Positions 33,134 through 42,392 of a stretch of 64,000 nucleotides of DNA are shown in pieces. The stretch covers positions 620,001 to 684,000 of the forward strand of contig CANMFE010000002.1 in the NCBI GenBank assembly GCA_947497085.1, in the 5' to 3' direction. The notes beneath the pieces were generated by a model, which saw only the letters and a program-made list of their open reading frames with translations, had not been told where the DNA came from and did not search any database. Both the position numbers and the translations under genes were made by a program. Origin of the DNA: an uncultured Sphingomonadaceae bacterium (GTDB lineage Bacteria; Pseudomonadota; Alphaproteobacteria; Sphingomonadales; Sphingomonadaceae). Each line of letters opens with the position of its first letter. Within the stretch, counting starts at the first letter, position 1.

Positions 33134-34507
33134 TTGGCTGCAAATTGGCAACCTGATAGTTGGAAAGCGCAAAAAGCACTGCATATTCCCGAATATGGCG
33201 ATGCAGATGCATTGGCAGAAGCCGAACGGACGCTTGGCAGTTATCCTCCTCTTGTATTTGCCGGTGAAGCGCGCAATTTGAAAGCCGATCTTGCCGAAGT
33301 GGCGGCAGGGAAGGCATTTCTGTTGCAGGGCGGCGATTGCGCGGAAAGTTTTGCTGAATTTCATCCCAATAATATTCGCGATACATTCCGTGTGATTCTG
33401 CAAATGGCAGTCGTCCTCACCTATGCCTCAAAGCTGCCGGTTGTGAAGGTGGGACGTATGGCGGGACAATTTGCCAAGCCGCGTTCCTCGCCGGTCGAGA
33501 ATGTGGATGGCAAGGAGCTACCGAGCTATCGTGGTGATATTATCAATGGCATAGAATTTGATGCAGAGCTGCGTGAACCAGACCCGCAGCGCATGGTGCG
33601 CGCGTATAGCCAGGCTGCGGCGACGCTGAACCTGCTCCGGGCGTTTTCAACGGGCGGTTATGCCAATCTGCAACAGGTGCATGGCTGGACGCATGACTTT
33701 ATGGGCCGGAGCCCATGGGCGAAAAAATATGCCGAAATGGCTGACAGGATTAGTGAAGCGCTGGATTTCATGGAAGCGTGCGGAATCAATCCCGATACGG
33801 TACCGCAATTAAAGGCGACGCAATTCTATACCAGCCATGAAGCTTTGCTGCTTCCTTATGAACAAGCAATGACAAGGCAGGATTCACTGACCGGCGACTG
33901 GTATGACACCTCCGCGCATTTCCTTTGGATTGGTGACCGTACACGTTTCGACGGGTCGGCACATGTTGAATATATGCGCGGTATTGGCAATCCGATCGGC
34001 ATGAAATGTGGTCCGAGCCTGGAGCCCGATGCATTAATCCGTATGCTGGACACGCTTAACCCGGCGCGTGACGCAGGCCGGATTACACTTATTACGCGGT
34101 ATGGGCATGACAAGATTGAGGCTGGTCTTCCCAAGCTTGTACGGGCAGTCAAAGCGGAAGGACATCCGGTTATCTGGTCCTGTGACCCGATGCATGGCAA
34201 TGTCATAAAGGCTGCAAGCGGCTATAAGACTCGCCCGTTTGAGCGTATCCTGTCCGAAGTGCGCGGTTTTTTCGCCGTGCACCGGGCGGAAGGTACGACT
34301 GCTGGGGGTATTCATGTCGAAATGACAGGACAGAATGTGACCGAATGCACTGGCGGTGCTGTTGCCATTACCGATGAGGCGTTAGGTGATCGCTACCACA
34401 CCCATTGTGACCCCCGTTTGAATGCCGCGCAGTCGCTTGAACTGGCATTCACGCTAGCAGAAATGCTTAATAGCGAAATGGCGACTCGTGGGCGCGAAGC
34501 AGCGTAG
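33134..34507 (+). CDS. aroG: Class II 3-deoxy-7-phosphoheptulonate synthase
   Basis: This 457-residue plant-type DAHP synthase catalyses the first step of the shikimate pathway. Motifs include [14 protein letters not shown] near 72, [16 protein letters not shown] near 108, NPIGMKCGP near 285 and WSCDPMHGN near 345. TTG 33134 (coding Met-Ala-Ala-Asn-Trp-Gln) has GGAG eight bases upstream. A further TTG at 33083 lacks one. The class II enzyme is usual in this order. Confidence 0.94.
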   Translation: MAANWQPDSWKAQKALHIPEYGDADALAEAERTLGSYPPLVFAGEARNLKADLAEVAAGKAFLLQGGDCAESFAEFHPNNIRDTFRVILQMAVVLTYASKLPVVKVGRMAGQFAKPRSSPVENVDGKELPSYRGDIINGIEFDAELREPDPQRMVRAYSQAAATLNLLRAFSTGGYANLQQVHGWTHDFMGRSPWAKKYAEMADRISEALDFMEACGINPDTVPQLKATQFYTSHEALLLPYEQAMTRQDSLTGDWYDTSAHFLWIGDRTRFDGSAHVEYMRGIGNPIGMKCGPSLEPDALIRMLDTLNPARDAGRITLITRYGHDKIEAGLPKLVRAVKAEGHPVIWSCDPMHGNVIKAASGYKTRPFERILSEVRGFFAVHRAEGTTAGGIHVEMTGQNVTECTGGAVAITDEALGDRYHTHCDPRLNAAQSLELAFTLAEMLNSEMATRGREAA

Positions 34508-34530
34508 GATAAGAAAACAGGAGTGTGACC

Positions 34531-34683
34531 GTGCAAAAGGAAGTTGTGAGAACCGGCCTGTCTTTTGGCAGTGCACTTGCCATTGTCATCAGCTATGTGG
34601 CGCATAATAGTATCCTATGGGCAATTATCCACGGTTTCTTCTCATGGTTTTATGTCATTTACTATGTGCTGACACAAAAGTGA
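34531..34683 (+). CDS. 50-residue membrane microprotein, GTG start
   Basis: The ORF runs GTG 34531 to TGA 34683, with AGGAG eight bases upstream. The protein begins MQKEVVRTGLSFGSALAIVI and continues ISYVAHNSILWAIIHGFF to SWFYVIYYVLTQK. The pattern S-I-L-W-A-I-x-H-G-x-x-x-W-x-Y-V-I-Y recurs in tiny proteins of many bacteria as I recall them, usually unannotated. It has two membrane spans. It begins 23 bp after aroG and probably shares its transcript. Function unknown. Confidence 0.72.
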   Translation: MQKEVVRTGLSFGSALAIVISYVAHNSILWAIIHGFFSWFYVIYYVLTQK

Positions 34684-34741
34684 GACGGATGCGTTAAGCA
34701 TAGTTTGCATTAAATAAGTGTGCGGGGCATATAGCCATTCT

Positions 34742-36019
34742 ATGACCTTTCGCAATTTTGCAAAACCGTTCCTGTATCTTGCCGCAGCCTTGCATTTGTC
34801 CCTGCCGGTACAGGTCTATGCAGACAGTGCCTCTGAACAGACATCGACAGGTGCACTGGCAAAGGATTATGACAGGGTCATAGATCAACTTGTTACTATC
34901 ACCGAAATTCCTGCACCGCCGTTCAAGGAACATCCGCGCGGTGAATGGATGATGGCTGAATTCGTGCAGTTGGGGCTTAAGGAAGTGATCCGCGATAAGG
35001 AAGGCAACATTCTTGCCTTTCGCCGGGGATCAGGACCGGCAGGTGGAAAGTTGCTGGTTGTCTCTGCACATCTTGATACGGTTTTCCCTGAAGGTACTAA
35101 GATCAATGTTGTACGCGATGGTGACATATTAAGAGCTCCCGGCATTGGTGATGACAGCCTTGGCCTCGCTGCGTTACTGGCATGGGTGCGCGCGATGAAC
35201 GCAGCGGAAGTGACAACGCAAAACGATATTCTGTTTGTCGCAACTGTTGGTGAAGAGGGGGTAGGTGATTTGCGCGGTGTACGGCATATCTTTACCCAGG
35301 GGCAGTATCGTGATCGCATCGGCGCGTTTATTTCCGTGGATGGCAGCAAGCCTGAGCGCATTGTACACCGTGCTGTGGGATCCAAACGCTACCGCGTTAC
35401 GTTCAAGGGGCCGGGTGGTCACAGCTATGGTGCCTATGGCATTGTGAACCCCATGGCTGCGATGGCGGATACTGTACGCAGGCTTTATGATGTGCATGTT
35501 CCGGCAGATCCAAAGACGACATATTCGGCAAGTGTCGTTTCAGGAGGGCGTTCGGTTAACACAATTCCTGACAGTATTTCGCTCGAAGTCGATATGCGTT
35601 CACCGGCACCTGACCAGCTCGAGCGGCTGGAAAAACGTTTTTTGACCATTGTTGATCAGGCCGTGGATGCGGAAAATTTTGCGCGTAGCACGCAATATGG
35701 AGAGATCTCCGCTGACAAGCTGCGCATTGGCGATCGGCCTGCTGGCATGACCAGAGTGGATCATCCATTGGTGGAGACAGCCGTGACGGCTCTTGAGTCT
35801 TATGGCTTTGAAACTGAGTTGCGGGCCTCGTCGACAGATTCCAATATGGCGATGAGCGCGGGTGTTCCTGCTATTACGATTGGTACAGGTGCAGGTGGCG
35901 GGCGTGCCCATGCAGTGGATGAATATTTGAATGTTGCGCGCGATGATTTTATACGCGGACTTTCTGCAGGATTGATACTGGTTTTGCGTGCGGCTGAGCT
36001 GGATTATGACGATGACTAG
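34742..36019 (+). CDS. Secreted M20-family metallopeptidase (PepT-like)
   Basis: This 425-residue zinc peptidase has a signal peptide ending near VYA (residue 27). Metal-site blocks are VVSAHLDTVFP near 108, PGIGDDSLGLAALLAW near 135, the catalytic VGEEGVGDLRG near 170, and a dimerisation lid with GPGGHSYGAYG near 225. It probably trims di- or tripeptides or deacylates amino acids in the periplasm. ATG 34742 is preferred over GTG 34718 because it places the signal peptide correctly. The stop overlaps the next gene. Confidence 0.88.
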   Translation: MTFRNFAKPFLYLAAALHLSLPVQVYADSASEQTSTGALAKDYDRVIDQLVTITEIPAPPFKEHPRGEWMMAEFVQLGLKEVIRDKEGNILAFRRGSGPAGGKLLVVSAHLDTVFPEGTKINVVRDGDILRAPGIGDDSLGLAALLAWVRAMNAAEVTTQNDILFVATVGEEGVGDLRGVRHIFTQGQYRDRIGAFISVDGSKPERIVHRAVGSKRYRVTFKGPGGHSYGAYGIVNPMAAMADTVRRLYDVHVPADPKTTYSASVVSGGRSVNTIPDSISLEVDMRSPAPDQLERLEKRFLTIVDQAVDAENFARSTQYGEISADKLRIGDRPAGMTRVDHPLVETAVTALESYGFETELRASSTDSNMAMSAGVPAITIGTGAGGGRAHAVDEYLNVARDDFIRGLSAGLILVLRAAELDYDDD

Positions 36020-36566
36020 AACTAGCCACAAAAATATAAGGGTTTTGTCTGCCGTAGCTTTGCTTCTGGCGCTGCCTGCCTGTGCACCGACCGTTGAAAC
36101 ATATATCCAGTCAGGCGGCGTGACGCCTCTGGCTGAAACCGGGCGATATGTTTTTGCGAGCCCTCCAGGGAATATGGGCCTGCTGCATATCAAGGCAAAG
36201 AACCTTGTCGCGGATTCACTCCACCTCAAAAACTGGACAGAGGCCGCACAGGCACAATATGCGGTGTCCGTTGGTGTATCTTCGCTGCCATCTGATCTGG
36301 ATGTATATGAAAATTCAGGGCAGGGTAGTAAAAGAGTAATTATCGCAAAACGCCCTAGTAAAACTGGAATTCTGAACAGTTGCGAAGTTATGCATCACCG
36401 GCTGGATGTAAAGATTTTTCGTATTACCGATGGCCAGAATATGTTTTCGGGAACAGCATCTGAATATCACTGCAAGGCCAGCATTGATGATACGTTGCCG
36501 TTTTTGACCAATGCCGCAATGCGCAATTTTGGCCGATTAGCAGAATCGGTCATCGAAAAACGCTAG
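36006..36566 (+). CDS. Lipoprotein of unknown function
   Basis: This 186-residue protein has a hydrophobic run and lipobox LALPAC near residue 26, so it should be lipid-anchored. The mature part has no recognised domain. Two cysteines near 120 and 158 (NSCEV and YHCKA) could form a disulfide. ATG 36006 and 36012 both lie within the 3' end of the M20 peptidase gene, so translation is coupled and the product may work with that peptidase. Confidence 0.72.
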   Translation: MTMTRTSHKNIRVLSAVALLLALPACAPTVETYIQSGGVTPLAETGRYVFASPPGNMGLLHIKAKNLVADSLHLKNWTEAAQAQYAVSVGVSSLPSDLDVYENSGQGSKRVIIAKRPSKTGILNSCEVMHHRLDVKIFRITDGQNMFSGTASEYHCKASIDDTLPFLTNAAMRNFGRLAESVIEKR

Positions 36567-36577
36567 GGTCAAGCCGG

Positions 36578-38854
36578 TTATAGTGCAACAGGCAGGATCA
36601 GCTTGAACATGGCACCGCCGTCTCTGGCATTGCTTGCGCTTATTTCCCCGCCATGCCGCGCAATGACATTTTCAACGTGGAACAGGCCTAGTCCGATACC
36701 CTTGACCCGCGAGCGCATATTGCCTTGTTGGCTTGAAAACTTGCCAAACATTTCAGGCAGGAGGTTTTCGGCAATACCGCCGCCTTCATCGACAATAATT
36801 GCACTGACATAATGTTCTTTGCCAAATTGTCTGAGGCGCAGTGTAACGGTAATTTTGCCATTGTCGGGGCTGTATTTGATCGCATTGTCGAACAGGTTTG
36901 TAATCGCACGGAACAGGCTATTGCGTTCACCCGAAACAAAAGCGTCGTCACTGCGATCGTCAAATATGAATTCTATACCTCGCGCAGATGCGAGCGGCCA
37001 TAAACCGTCTGCTGCTTCATGCATCAGGTCGGCGAGCAATATATCTTCGGGGTCAAATTCCTGAGTCTTCATTCGCGCGACATCGACAAAGTTGTCAGCC
37101 AGGTTCAATGTCCGGTTTGCCTGTGCGGCAATTCGGTCATCAATATCACCCAGACTGGTTTTTTCAGGCAGCTTTTCCAGCAGAGCCAATATTGCCGCTT
37201 GCGGTGCGCGCATGTCATGTGAAAGCAGTTGCAACACTTCTTCACGCTCCGCCTGTGCATTTGCGATTGCGGTAATATCGGCCATGTAGATGACGTGCCC
37301 ACGAATATATCCTTCGCCCGATTTTACAGCGGCGCAGCGCAAGGCATAGCTATTGCCATTGCGTGCAGTGAACTCCGTATAGCCAGCCTGCATATCGCCC
37401 TGAACAAATTCGGCCCGTATGGCGGTATTCAGATATTCTGCAACATGCTCCCAATCGGTTTCATTCACGTAACCAAGTAGCAATTCTTTGAGATTCTGTC
37501 CTTCCACACTATGACCCAAAATGGCGTTGGCCGCGTTATTGGAAAGCAGGATATCATTTTTCAAATCTGCCACTAGCATGGGGTCTGGCAGGTGTGTGAG
37601 CGTGTCAGATACAAACCGACGAAGGTCGCGCATCTGTGAAATAGCGTGCTTCATCTTCTCCGCCTGTCCGGTCACGACATCGACAGGTGTAAAACTTGAA
37701 TCTGGCAGAGGGAGCGCGGGAAGGGCCGCATCCATCTGGTCGAGTTCGCTTTCCATATATTCGCTTGTCGCCTGCAGGCGGCGCCAGCCCCATGTCGGAT
37801 AGATAAAGGCCAGCCCGGCTAGCGCTGCGCCTGGAGCAAACCATATTGAGAAAAATAGCCCTGCCACAGTCGCAGCCAGTAAAACGGCAAATAACCCAAT
37901 CGCGATCGTCAATGTTGTGCGTGGTTTCCAGCGCCAAAGCCCGATAAGCAATACCCAGCTGGGCAACAGCGAGAGGATAATATGCATAATATTACCGACT
38001 GGCTTGATAAAACCGCCTTTCATCATCGTATTGAGATAGTTGGCCATAATCGTCACACCGGCCAATTGTCCGCGGTTTCCGGCAACGCTGTACTGGTCTC
38101 CCATGCCTGCGGCGGTTGCGCCGATCAGGATATATTTATCTTCCAGAAAAGCGGCCGGAACCTGCCCCTCGGCCAGGCTCTGATAGCTGATATAGGTAAA
38201 GTTGGCGCGTGGTTGAAAGGGCAGCATGAAGGGCCGCGTGCAATCTTCTGCAAGTGTCGTGACAGACTTTTGGCCCGTGCCGTGCACATAAACAAGTTCC
38301 ATCAGGTGCCAGCGCGAAGGTTCGCCTTCCTGCATGCGAAAACAGGGCTCTATACGCCGTAAAATGCCATCGCTGTCCGGGCGAAGATTGACATGACCAA
38401 TATCTTTTGCCGCACGCGTGAAAATGTTGATTGGCAATAGCTCATCATATTCCCGGCCATTGCTGCCCGGCGTGATATATTGGAGGGGCAGGAAAACATT
38501 GCCGTTATCCGCGATAGCTTGGGCCAATCCGGAATCAGATGCAGCATCGCCTTGCTCGGTCAGCAGTATGTCGAAGGCAATGGCTTTTGGTTGGACTTTT
38601 TCCAATGCGTTGAACGTGCCCACATGGCGTGTGCGTGACCATGGCCATTTGCCGAAACTGGCAAGACTGGGCTCATCGATGCCGACAATGACAATATCTT
38701 CAGGTTCAGCGGGTGTATGAAGGCGAGTTGCAGAATCATATAATAGATTATCAAGCCTTTCCACACCATGGAAAAGCGAAATTGCGGTGACAAGAATCGT
38801 TGCAAGCGCCGCAATGACGCCCCATTCAATCCATAGCCGTGTGCGTAATTTCAT
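36578..38854 (-). CDS. CHASE2-PAS sensor histidine kinase
   Basis: This 758-residue protein has an N-terminal membrane helix (10-30), a periplasmic CHASE2 domain (about 35-275, with DIVIVGIDEPSLASFGKWPW and KYILIGATAAGMGD), three C-terminal CHASE2 helices (about 285-365), a PAS domain (about 415-525) and the kinase core. The H-box is LSHDMRAPQ near 548, the N-box is NLFDNAIKYSP near 652, G1 is VDEGGGIAEN near 690, and G2 is GIGLGLFHV near 728. All catalytic elements are present. It follows a LysM-FecR protein and an OmpR-type regulator on the same strand. Confidence 0.93.
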   Translation of the reverse strand: MKLRTRLWIEWGVIAALATILVTAISLFHGVERLDNLLYDSATRLHTPAEPEDIVIVGIDEPSLASFGKWPWSRTRHVGTFNALEKVQPKAIAFDILLTEQGDAASDSGLAQAIADNGNVFLPLQYITPGSNGREYDELLPINIFTRAAKDIGHVNLRPDSDGILRRIEPCFRMQEGEPSRWHLMELVYVHGTGQKSVTTLAEDCTRPFMLPFQPRANFTYISYQSLAEGQVPAAFLEDKYILIGATAAGMGDQYSVAGNRGQLAGVTIMANYLNTMMKGGFIKPVGNIMHIILSLLPSWVLLIGLWRWKPRTTLTIAIGLFAVLLAATVAGLFFSIWFAPGAALAGLAFIYPTWGWRRLQATSEYMESELDQMDAALPALPLPDSSFTPVDVVTGQAEKMKHAISQMRDLRRFVSDTLTHLPDPMLVADLKNDILLSNNAANAILGHSVEGQNLKELLLGYVNETDWEHVAEYLNTAIRAEFVQGDMQAGYTEFTARNGNSYALRCAAVKSGEGYIRGHVIYMADITAIANAQAEREEVLQLLSHDMRAPQAAILALLEKLPEKTSLGDIDDRIAAQANRTLNLADNFVDVARMKTQEFDPEDILLADLMHEAADGLWPLASARGIEFIFDDRSDDAFVSGERNSLFRAITNLFDNAIKYSPDNGKITVTLRLRQFGKEHYVSAIIVDEGGGIAENLLPEMFGKFSSQQGNMRSRVKGIGLGLFHVENVIARHGGEISASNARDGGAMFKLILPVAL

Positions 38855-38899
38855 GTGGCCTCGGCCTTATCAGTGGGCAGGCATCATTGCAAACGGGCT

Positions 38900-40252
38900 T
38901 TACTTAACTGTGAATTCTTTAAAATCGGTCCAGCTTTCGTCCATTTCACCATCGAAGAAAAGCTGCGTACCAACGCGCCAGAAATAGCGACCTTCGGGAA
39001 GATCAGACAAGGTAACTCCGCTAGCCTTTAGCCCTGATTGTTCAACCATGGCGGCACCTGTAGGTGTAAAATTTTCCAATGCCTGTTCATTTCCTGTTCG
39101 GTAAAGTTGGAAATGATATGTGCGCTTACCTTCCCCTGCGCCCTGCCACCGGAAATTATACCCTGTGTCGCCAATATCAGCACTCGCGTTAACGGTGTTG
39201 AGACGGCGCTTGAAAGCAATCGTAGTGGGTAACCCTTCAAGCCCGTTTTCGCCAAAAGCCGTGAATTTTGCAAAATAATTGCCATCAGCAACATCCGCTA
39301 TGGCTATATTATTGTCACTAGCCTCCATATCATCCACGATTTCAATAAACCCTGCATCACGTGAAAGCTGGACGCGGTATGCCCGCACCGTGTCGTTATT
39401 TTTCAACCTGAAGGTCACAAGCTCACGTTTCTGAAGACCGCCACTGGATGCAAGCCTGGGTGCTGGCGGCATTTGCAGTTTGGCTAGGCTTTGTGTGCTT
39501 ATTGCTGCACCAAAGCCAGGCTCCAGCGTAAGCGCATCAGTAGCATCTGTATCGATAGCTGAGACTTCCAGTCCACCTTCGACCAGTTCAGCAAAAGAAT
39601 TGCCTGTGTCAGGATCGTAGCGATTACGGAAATCTGTGCCGCGTACTGCGGATACAGATATAGGTGTGCGGGTGCGGTAGCGGTCCTGACGGTTTCTGAA
39701 AGGTGTCACTTTTGACCGGATACCGCCGCGGTCCAATGCAAATTCATAGTCAATTGACCCAGTCAACAGGATCTTGCGAAGGCGTGTTACCCGTATCACG
39801 CTGTTGGAAGGCATGGTGACAATTGATCCATCTGCAAAAGCCAACGAGAGGGATGAGGCCTTGTTAGTGGCGAGTATGTCGCCTTCAGTCACAGGCATGC
39901 CGACACTTACATTACGCGCAGGTTTATTTTTTGCCGCAATTGCAACGTCCCCGCGAAATGCACGGACAGTTCCACTGCTGCGTGTATATTTCAGATAGTC
40001 ATGGGGAATCTTCAGTTTGAAACCGACCGGGATCGCGCGATCATTTCTGATCCCGTTGTGACGGATAATGTCGTTATAGGATTTTGACGCCTGAAAATAC
40101 CGTTTGGCCAGCGCGCTGACTGTATCATTCTGCTTGAACACATAAATAATTTCCGAATCATCCGTAGCCTCTTTGGCAGCCGCGGCTTGCGGCAGGACAA
40201 GGGCAGTCATGAATAGCCAGGCAAAGGCCAGATGGGACATGGATTTATGCAT
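38900..40252 (-). CDS. Periplasmic LysM-FecR domain protein
   Basis: This 450-residue protein has a signal peptide ending near AAAAKEA, a LysM domain (about 35-88, IIYVFKQNDTVSALAKRYF) that should bind peptidoglycan, a FecR domain (about 95-220, with VTEGDILATNKAS and SVSAVRGTDFRNRYD) and fibronectin-like repeats to the end (about 265-450). ATG 40252 has GAGGAAC upstream; the longer frame is discarded. Encoded between its regulator and the CHASE2 kinase, it may feed a cell-wall signal to the kinase sensor domain. Confidence 0.88.
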   Translation of the reverse strand: MHKSMSHLAFAWLFMTALVLPQAAAAKEATDDSEIIYVFKQNDTVSALAKRYFQASKSYNDIIRHNGIRNDRAIPVGFKLKIPHDYLKYTRSSGTVRAFRGDVAIAAKNKPARNVSVGMPVTEGDILATNKASSLSLAFADGSIVTMPSNSVIRVTRLRKILLTGSIDYEFALDRGGIRSKVTPFRNRQDRYRTRTPISVSAVRGTDFRNRYDPDTGNSFAELVEGGLEVSAIDTDATDALTLEPGFGAAISTQSLAKLQMPPAPRLASSGGLQKRELVTFRLKNNDTVRAYRVQLSRDAGFIEIVDDMEASDNNIAIADVADGNYFAKFTAFGENGLEGLPTTIAFKRRLNTVNASADIGDTGYNFRWQGAGEGKRTYHFQLYRTGNEQALENFTPTGAAMVEQSGLKASGVTLSDLPEGRYFWRVGTQLFFDGEMDESWTDFKEFTVK

Positions 40253-40271
40253 TATGTTCCTCGTGACTATA

Positions 40272-40970
40272 TCAGCCCTTTGATTTTTCCAGTGTTTCGA
40301 GACGATACCCATAGCCAAAAACTGTCGAGATGCGAAATCCGTTTTCCGGCTTAAGCTTCAGCTTGGAACGCAGGCGTGAAACATGCATGTCAAGTGTACG
40401 CGTCGCCAGATCAGCATTGGTGCGCCAGATTGTTTCCATAATATAGGCGCGTGACAATGTACGGTCTCTGTTGCGAAAGAGCAGGTCAATCAGATCGAAC
40501 TCTTTTGCCGTCAGCGCAATATCTTCCCCGTGCAGGTTTACACTCTGTCCCATGCGATCAAGTGTATAGTCGCCATATTGTGCGCTTTTTTCCATCGCGC
40601 CACCACCAACCGATCTGCGCAGCATGGCACTGATGCGCGCCTCTATAACGCCTTCATCTTCCGGCTTTGTGACATAATCATCAGCGCCTGCATTCAGCGC
40701 ATCAGCAATATCCTTCTTGGCTGTGCGGCTTGTCATCATGATAACAGGCGGCCTGTCTTCCACACCAGTCTGCATCCATTCCAGTATTTCCAGGCCGTCT
40801 TTACCGGGCAGGTTCCAGTCAAGCATGACAAGATCGAAAGTATCGCGCAGCATGGCTGTCGTAAAACGGTCACCATCATTGAATGGAACCGGTACATAAT
40901 CCATTTTCTTTACGATATTCTCTACATATTGTAGGATATCGGGTTCGTCATCGACGATCGCTATTCTCAT
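40272..40970 (-). CDS. OmpR-family response regulator
   Basis: This 232-residue protein has a receiver domain (1-120) with IVDDEPDI at the acidic pocket, phospho-acceptor Asp in VMLDWNLPGKDG near 54 and Lys in DDYVTKPED near 105, followed by a Trans_reg_C winged helix (about 135-228, TLDMHVSRLRSKLKLKPENG). ATG 40970 has AAGGAAG in front; TTG 40973 is less likely. It is the first gene of the regulator, LysM-FecR, CHASE2-kinase operon and is the probable phosphate acceptor. Confidence 0.93.
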   Translation of the reverse strand: MRIAIVDDEPDILQYVENIVKKMDYVPVPFNDGDRFTTAMLRDTFDLVMLDWNLPGKDGLEILEWMQTGVEDRPPVIMMTSRTAKKDIADALNAGADDYVTKPEDEGVIEARISAMLRRSVGGGAMEKSAQYGDYTLDRMGQSVNLHGEDIALTAKEFDLIDLLFRNRDRTLSRAYIMETIWRTNADLATRTLDMHVSRLRSKLKLKPENGFRISTVFGYGYRLETLEKSKG

Positions 40971-41236
40971 CAAACTCTTCCTTAAAATTTTGCGACTCCG
41001 GTTATTCTAGATGATACAGGAATCTGGAATATATATTAGGCGCTATTGTTCCTGCTTAGCCAGTGATTCGTTGCTGCTGTTACAAGTGTTTACAAAGCTA
41101 TACCTGAGGCAACGGACAGGAAAACGTAGCGTCCTTGTATTTCAGGCAAATTTGATCTTGCTATCTTTTCCCTTTCCATGAAACTGGAAAACATCGAAAC
41201 ATAAGTGAGAGCAATATCTTGGAAACCAGCAATAAT
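40971..41236. other. Divergent spacer, signalling operon / aldo-keto reductase
   Basis: About 265 bp holding promoters for both directions. I see only an 8-codon frame beginning at 41179 and no convincing gene or structured RNA. Confidence 0.35.
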
Positions 41237-42115
41237 ATGCGCGCTTTGAATGGCAGCAATATCATGGTCAGCCCTATGGCATGGGGCATGTGGCGCTTTG
41301 CCGGACAATCGCTTGCCGGGGCACATGCACTGATTGAAGCCGCACTCGAAACCGGCATTAATTTTTTTGATACAGCCGATATTTATGGACTGGACGGGCC
41401 GCGTTTTGGCGCGGCGGAGGAGTTGCTGGGGGCGGTATTTTCCCAACAACCTGAATTGCGCGACCAGATGGTTCTGGCCAGCAAAGGCGGTATAATGCCG
41501 CCTGTACCCTATGACAGCTCATCGGACTATCTGGAGCAAGTTATCGATGATTCACTGCGCCGTCTGCGCACTGACCGCATTGACCTGTGGCAGGTACACC
41601 GGCCCGATATATTGACTCACCCGGCGGATTTGGCCGCCACTCTCGATAAGGCTGTTGCAAGTGGAAAGGTACGCGCGGTGGGTGTATCCAACTTTACGCC
41701 CGCACAGATTGATGCGCTGAGCGCATATCTGAACGCGCCGCTGGCATCGACACAGCCGGAATTTTCACCTTTTCACCTGGATCCAATTGAAGATGGCCAG
41801 CTTGATCAGGCGATGCAGCATCAGTTGACCGTTATGGCATGGTCGCCATTGGGCGGCGGCCGTATTTCAAATCCTGACAGCGAACGCGAGCAGGCCATTG
41901 TGGAAACACTCAGGCAGGTGGCCGATATGCATAGTGTGTCGATTGCAGCGGCCGCCTATAGCTGGATCATGGCACATCCGGCACGGCCGATACCCATTAT
42001 CGGATCACAAAATGTCGAACGCATCCGCGATGCAGGTACAGCCTATCAGATTACATGGACCCGTGAAGACTGGTATAAAGTGCTGGTGGCAAGCAGGGGC
42101 GAGGCTTTGCCTTAA
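41237..42115 (+). CDS. Aldo/keto reductase
   Basis: This 292-residue TIM-barrel oxidoreductase (298 if the TTG at 41219 is used) has the catalytic tetrad in FFDTADIYG (Asp, Tyr), VLASKGG (Lys) and QVHRPD (His), and GVSNFTPAQID and PIIGSQNVERI for NADPH binding. The closest functional types are YdhF-like enzymes; the substrate is unknown. It is single and divergent from the regulator gene. Confidence 0.9.
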   Translation: MRALNGSNIMVSPMAWGMWRFAGQSLAGAHALIEAALETGINFFDTADIYGLDGPRFGAAEELLGAVFSQQPELRDQMVLASKGGIMPPVPYDSSSDYLEQVIDDSLRRLRTDRIDLWQVHRPDILTHPADLAATLDKAVASGKVRAVGVSNFTPAQIDALSAYLNAPLASTQPEFSPFHLDPIEDGQLDQAMQHQLTVMAWSPLGGGRISNPDSEREQAIVETLRQVADMHSVSIAAAAYSWIMAHPARPIPIIGSQNVERIRDAGTAYQITWTREDWYKVLVASRGEALP

Positions 42116-42141
42116 GCTCGTACCTCGCTAAGTGAAATTGT

Positions 42142-42216
42142 TGGCTGGGGTGGCAGGGATCGAACCTGCGAATGCCGATACCAAAAACCGGTGCCTTACC
42201 ACTTGGCCACACCCCA
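42142..42216 (-). tRNA. tRNA-Gln (anticodon UUG)
   Basis: The minus strand folds with acceptor TGGGGTG/CACCCCA, anticodon arm CCGGT-TTTTGGT-ATCGG (anticodon TTG, reading CAA), and T arm GCAGG/CCTGC with TTCGATC. Discriminator G and CCA (42142-42144) are encoded. The acceptor stem starts with U-A, as usual for bacterial tRNA-Gln. Confidence 0.96.
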
Positions 42217-42392
42217 GCAACAGACGGGCCTATTAACCGAACACCATGCGCGGGGCAAGTGATTGTGTCAGTTTTTTTGACCCGTCTGTGACAGCATAGC
42301 AGATTGTTCTTATGCGCCTGTTTATTTGGTGTCGTCGCACGTGCAACTGTCAATGGAACCTATTAACTTATGGCGCGCTCAAATCCCGTATC

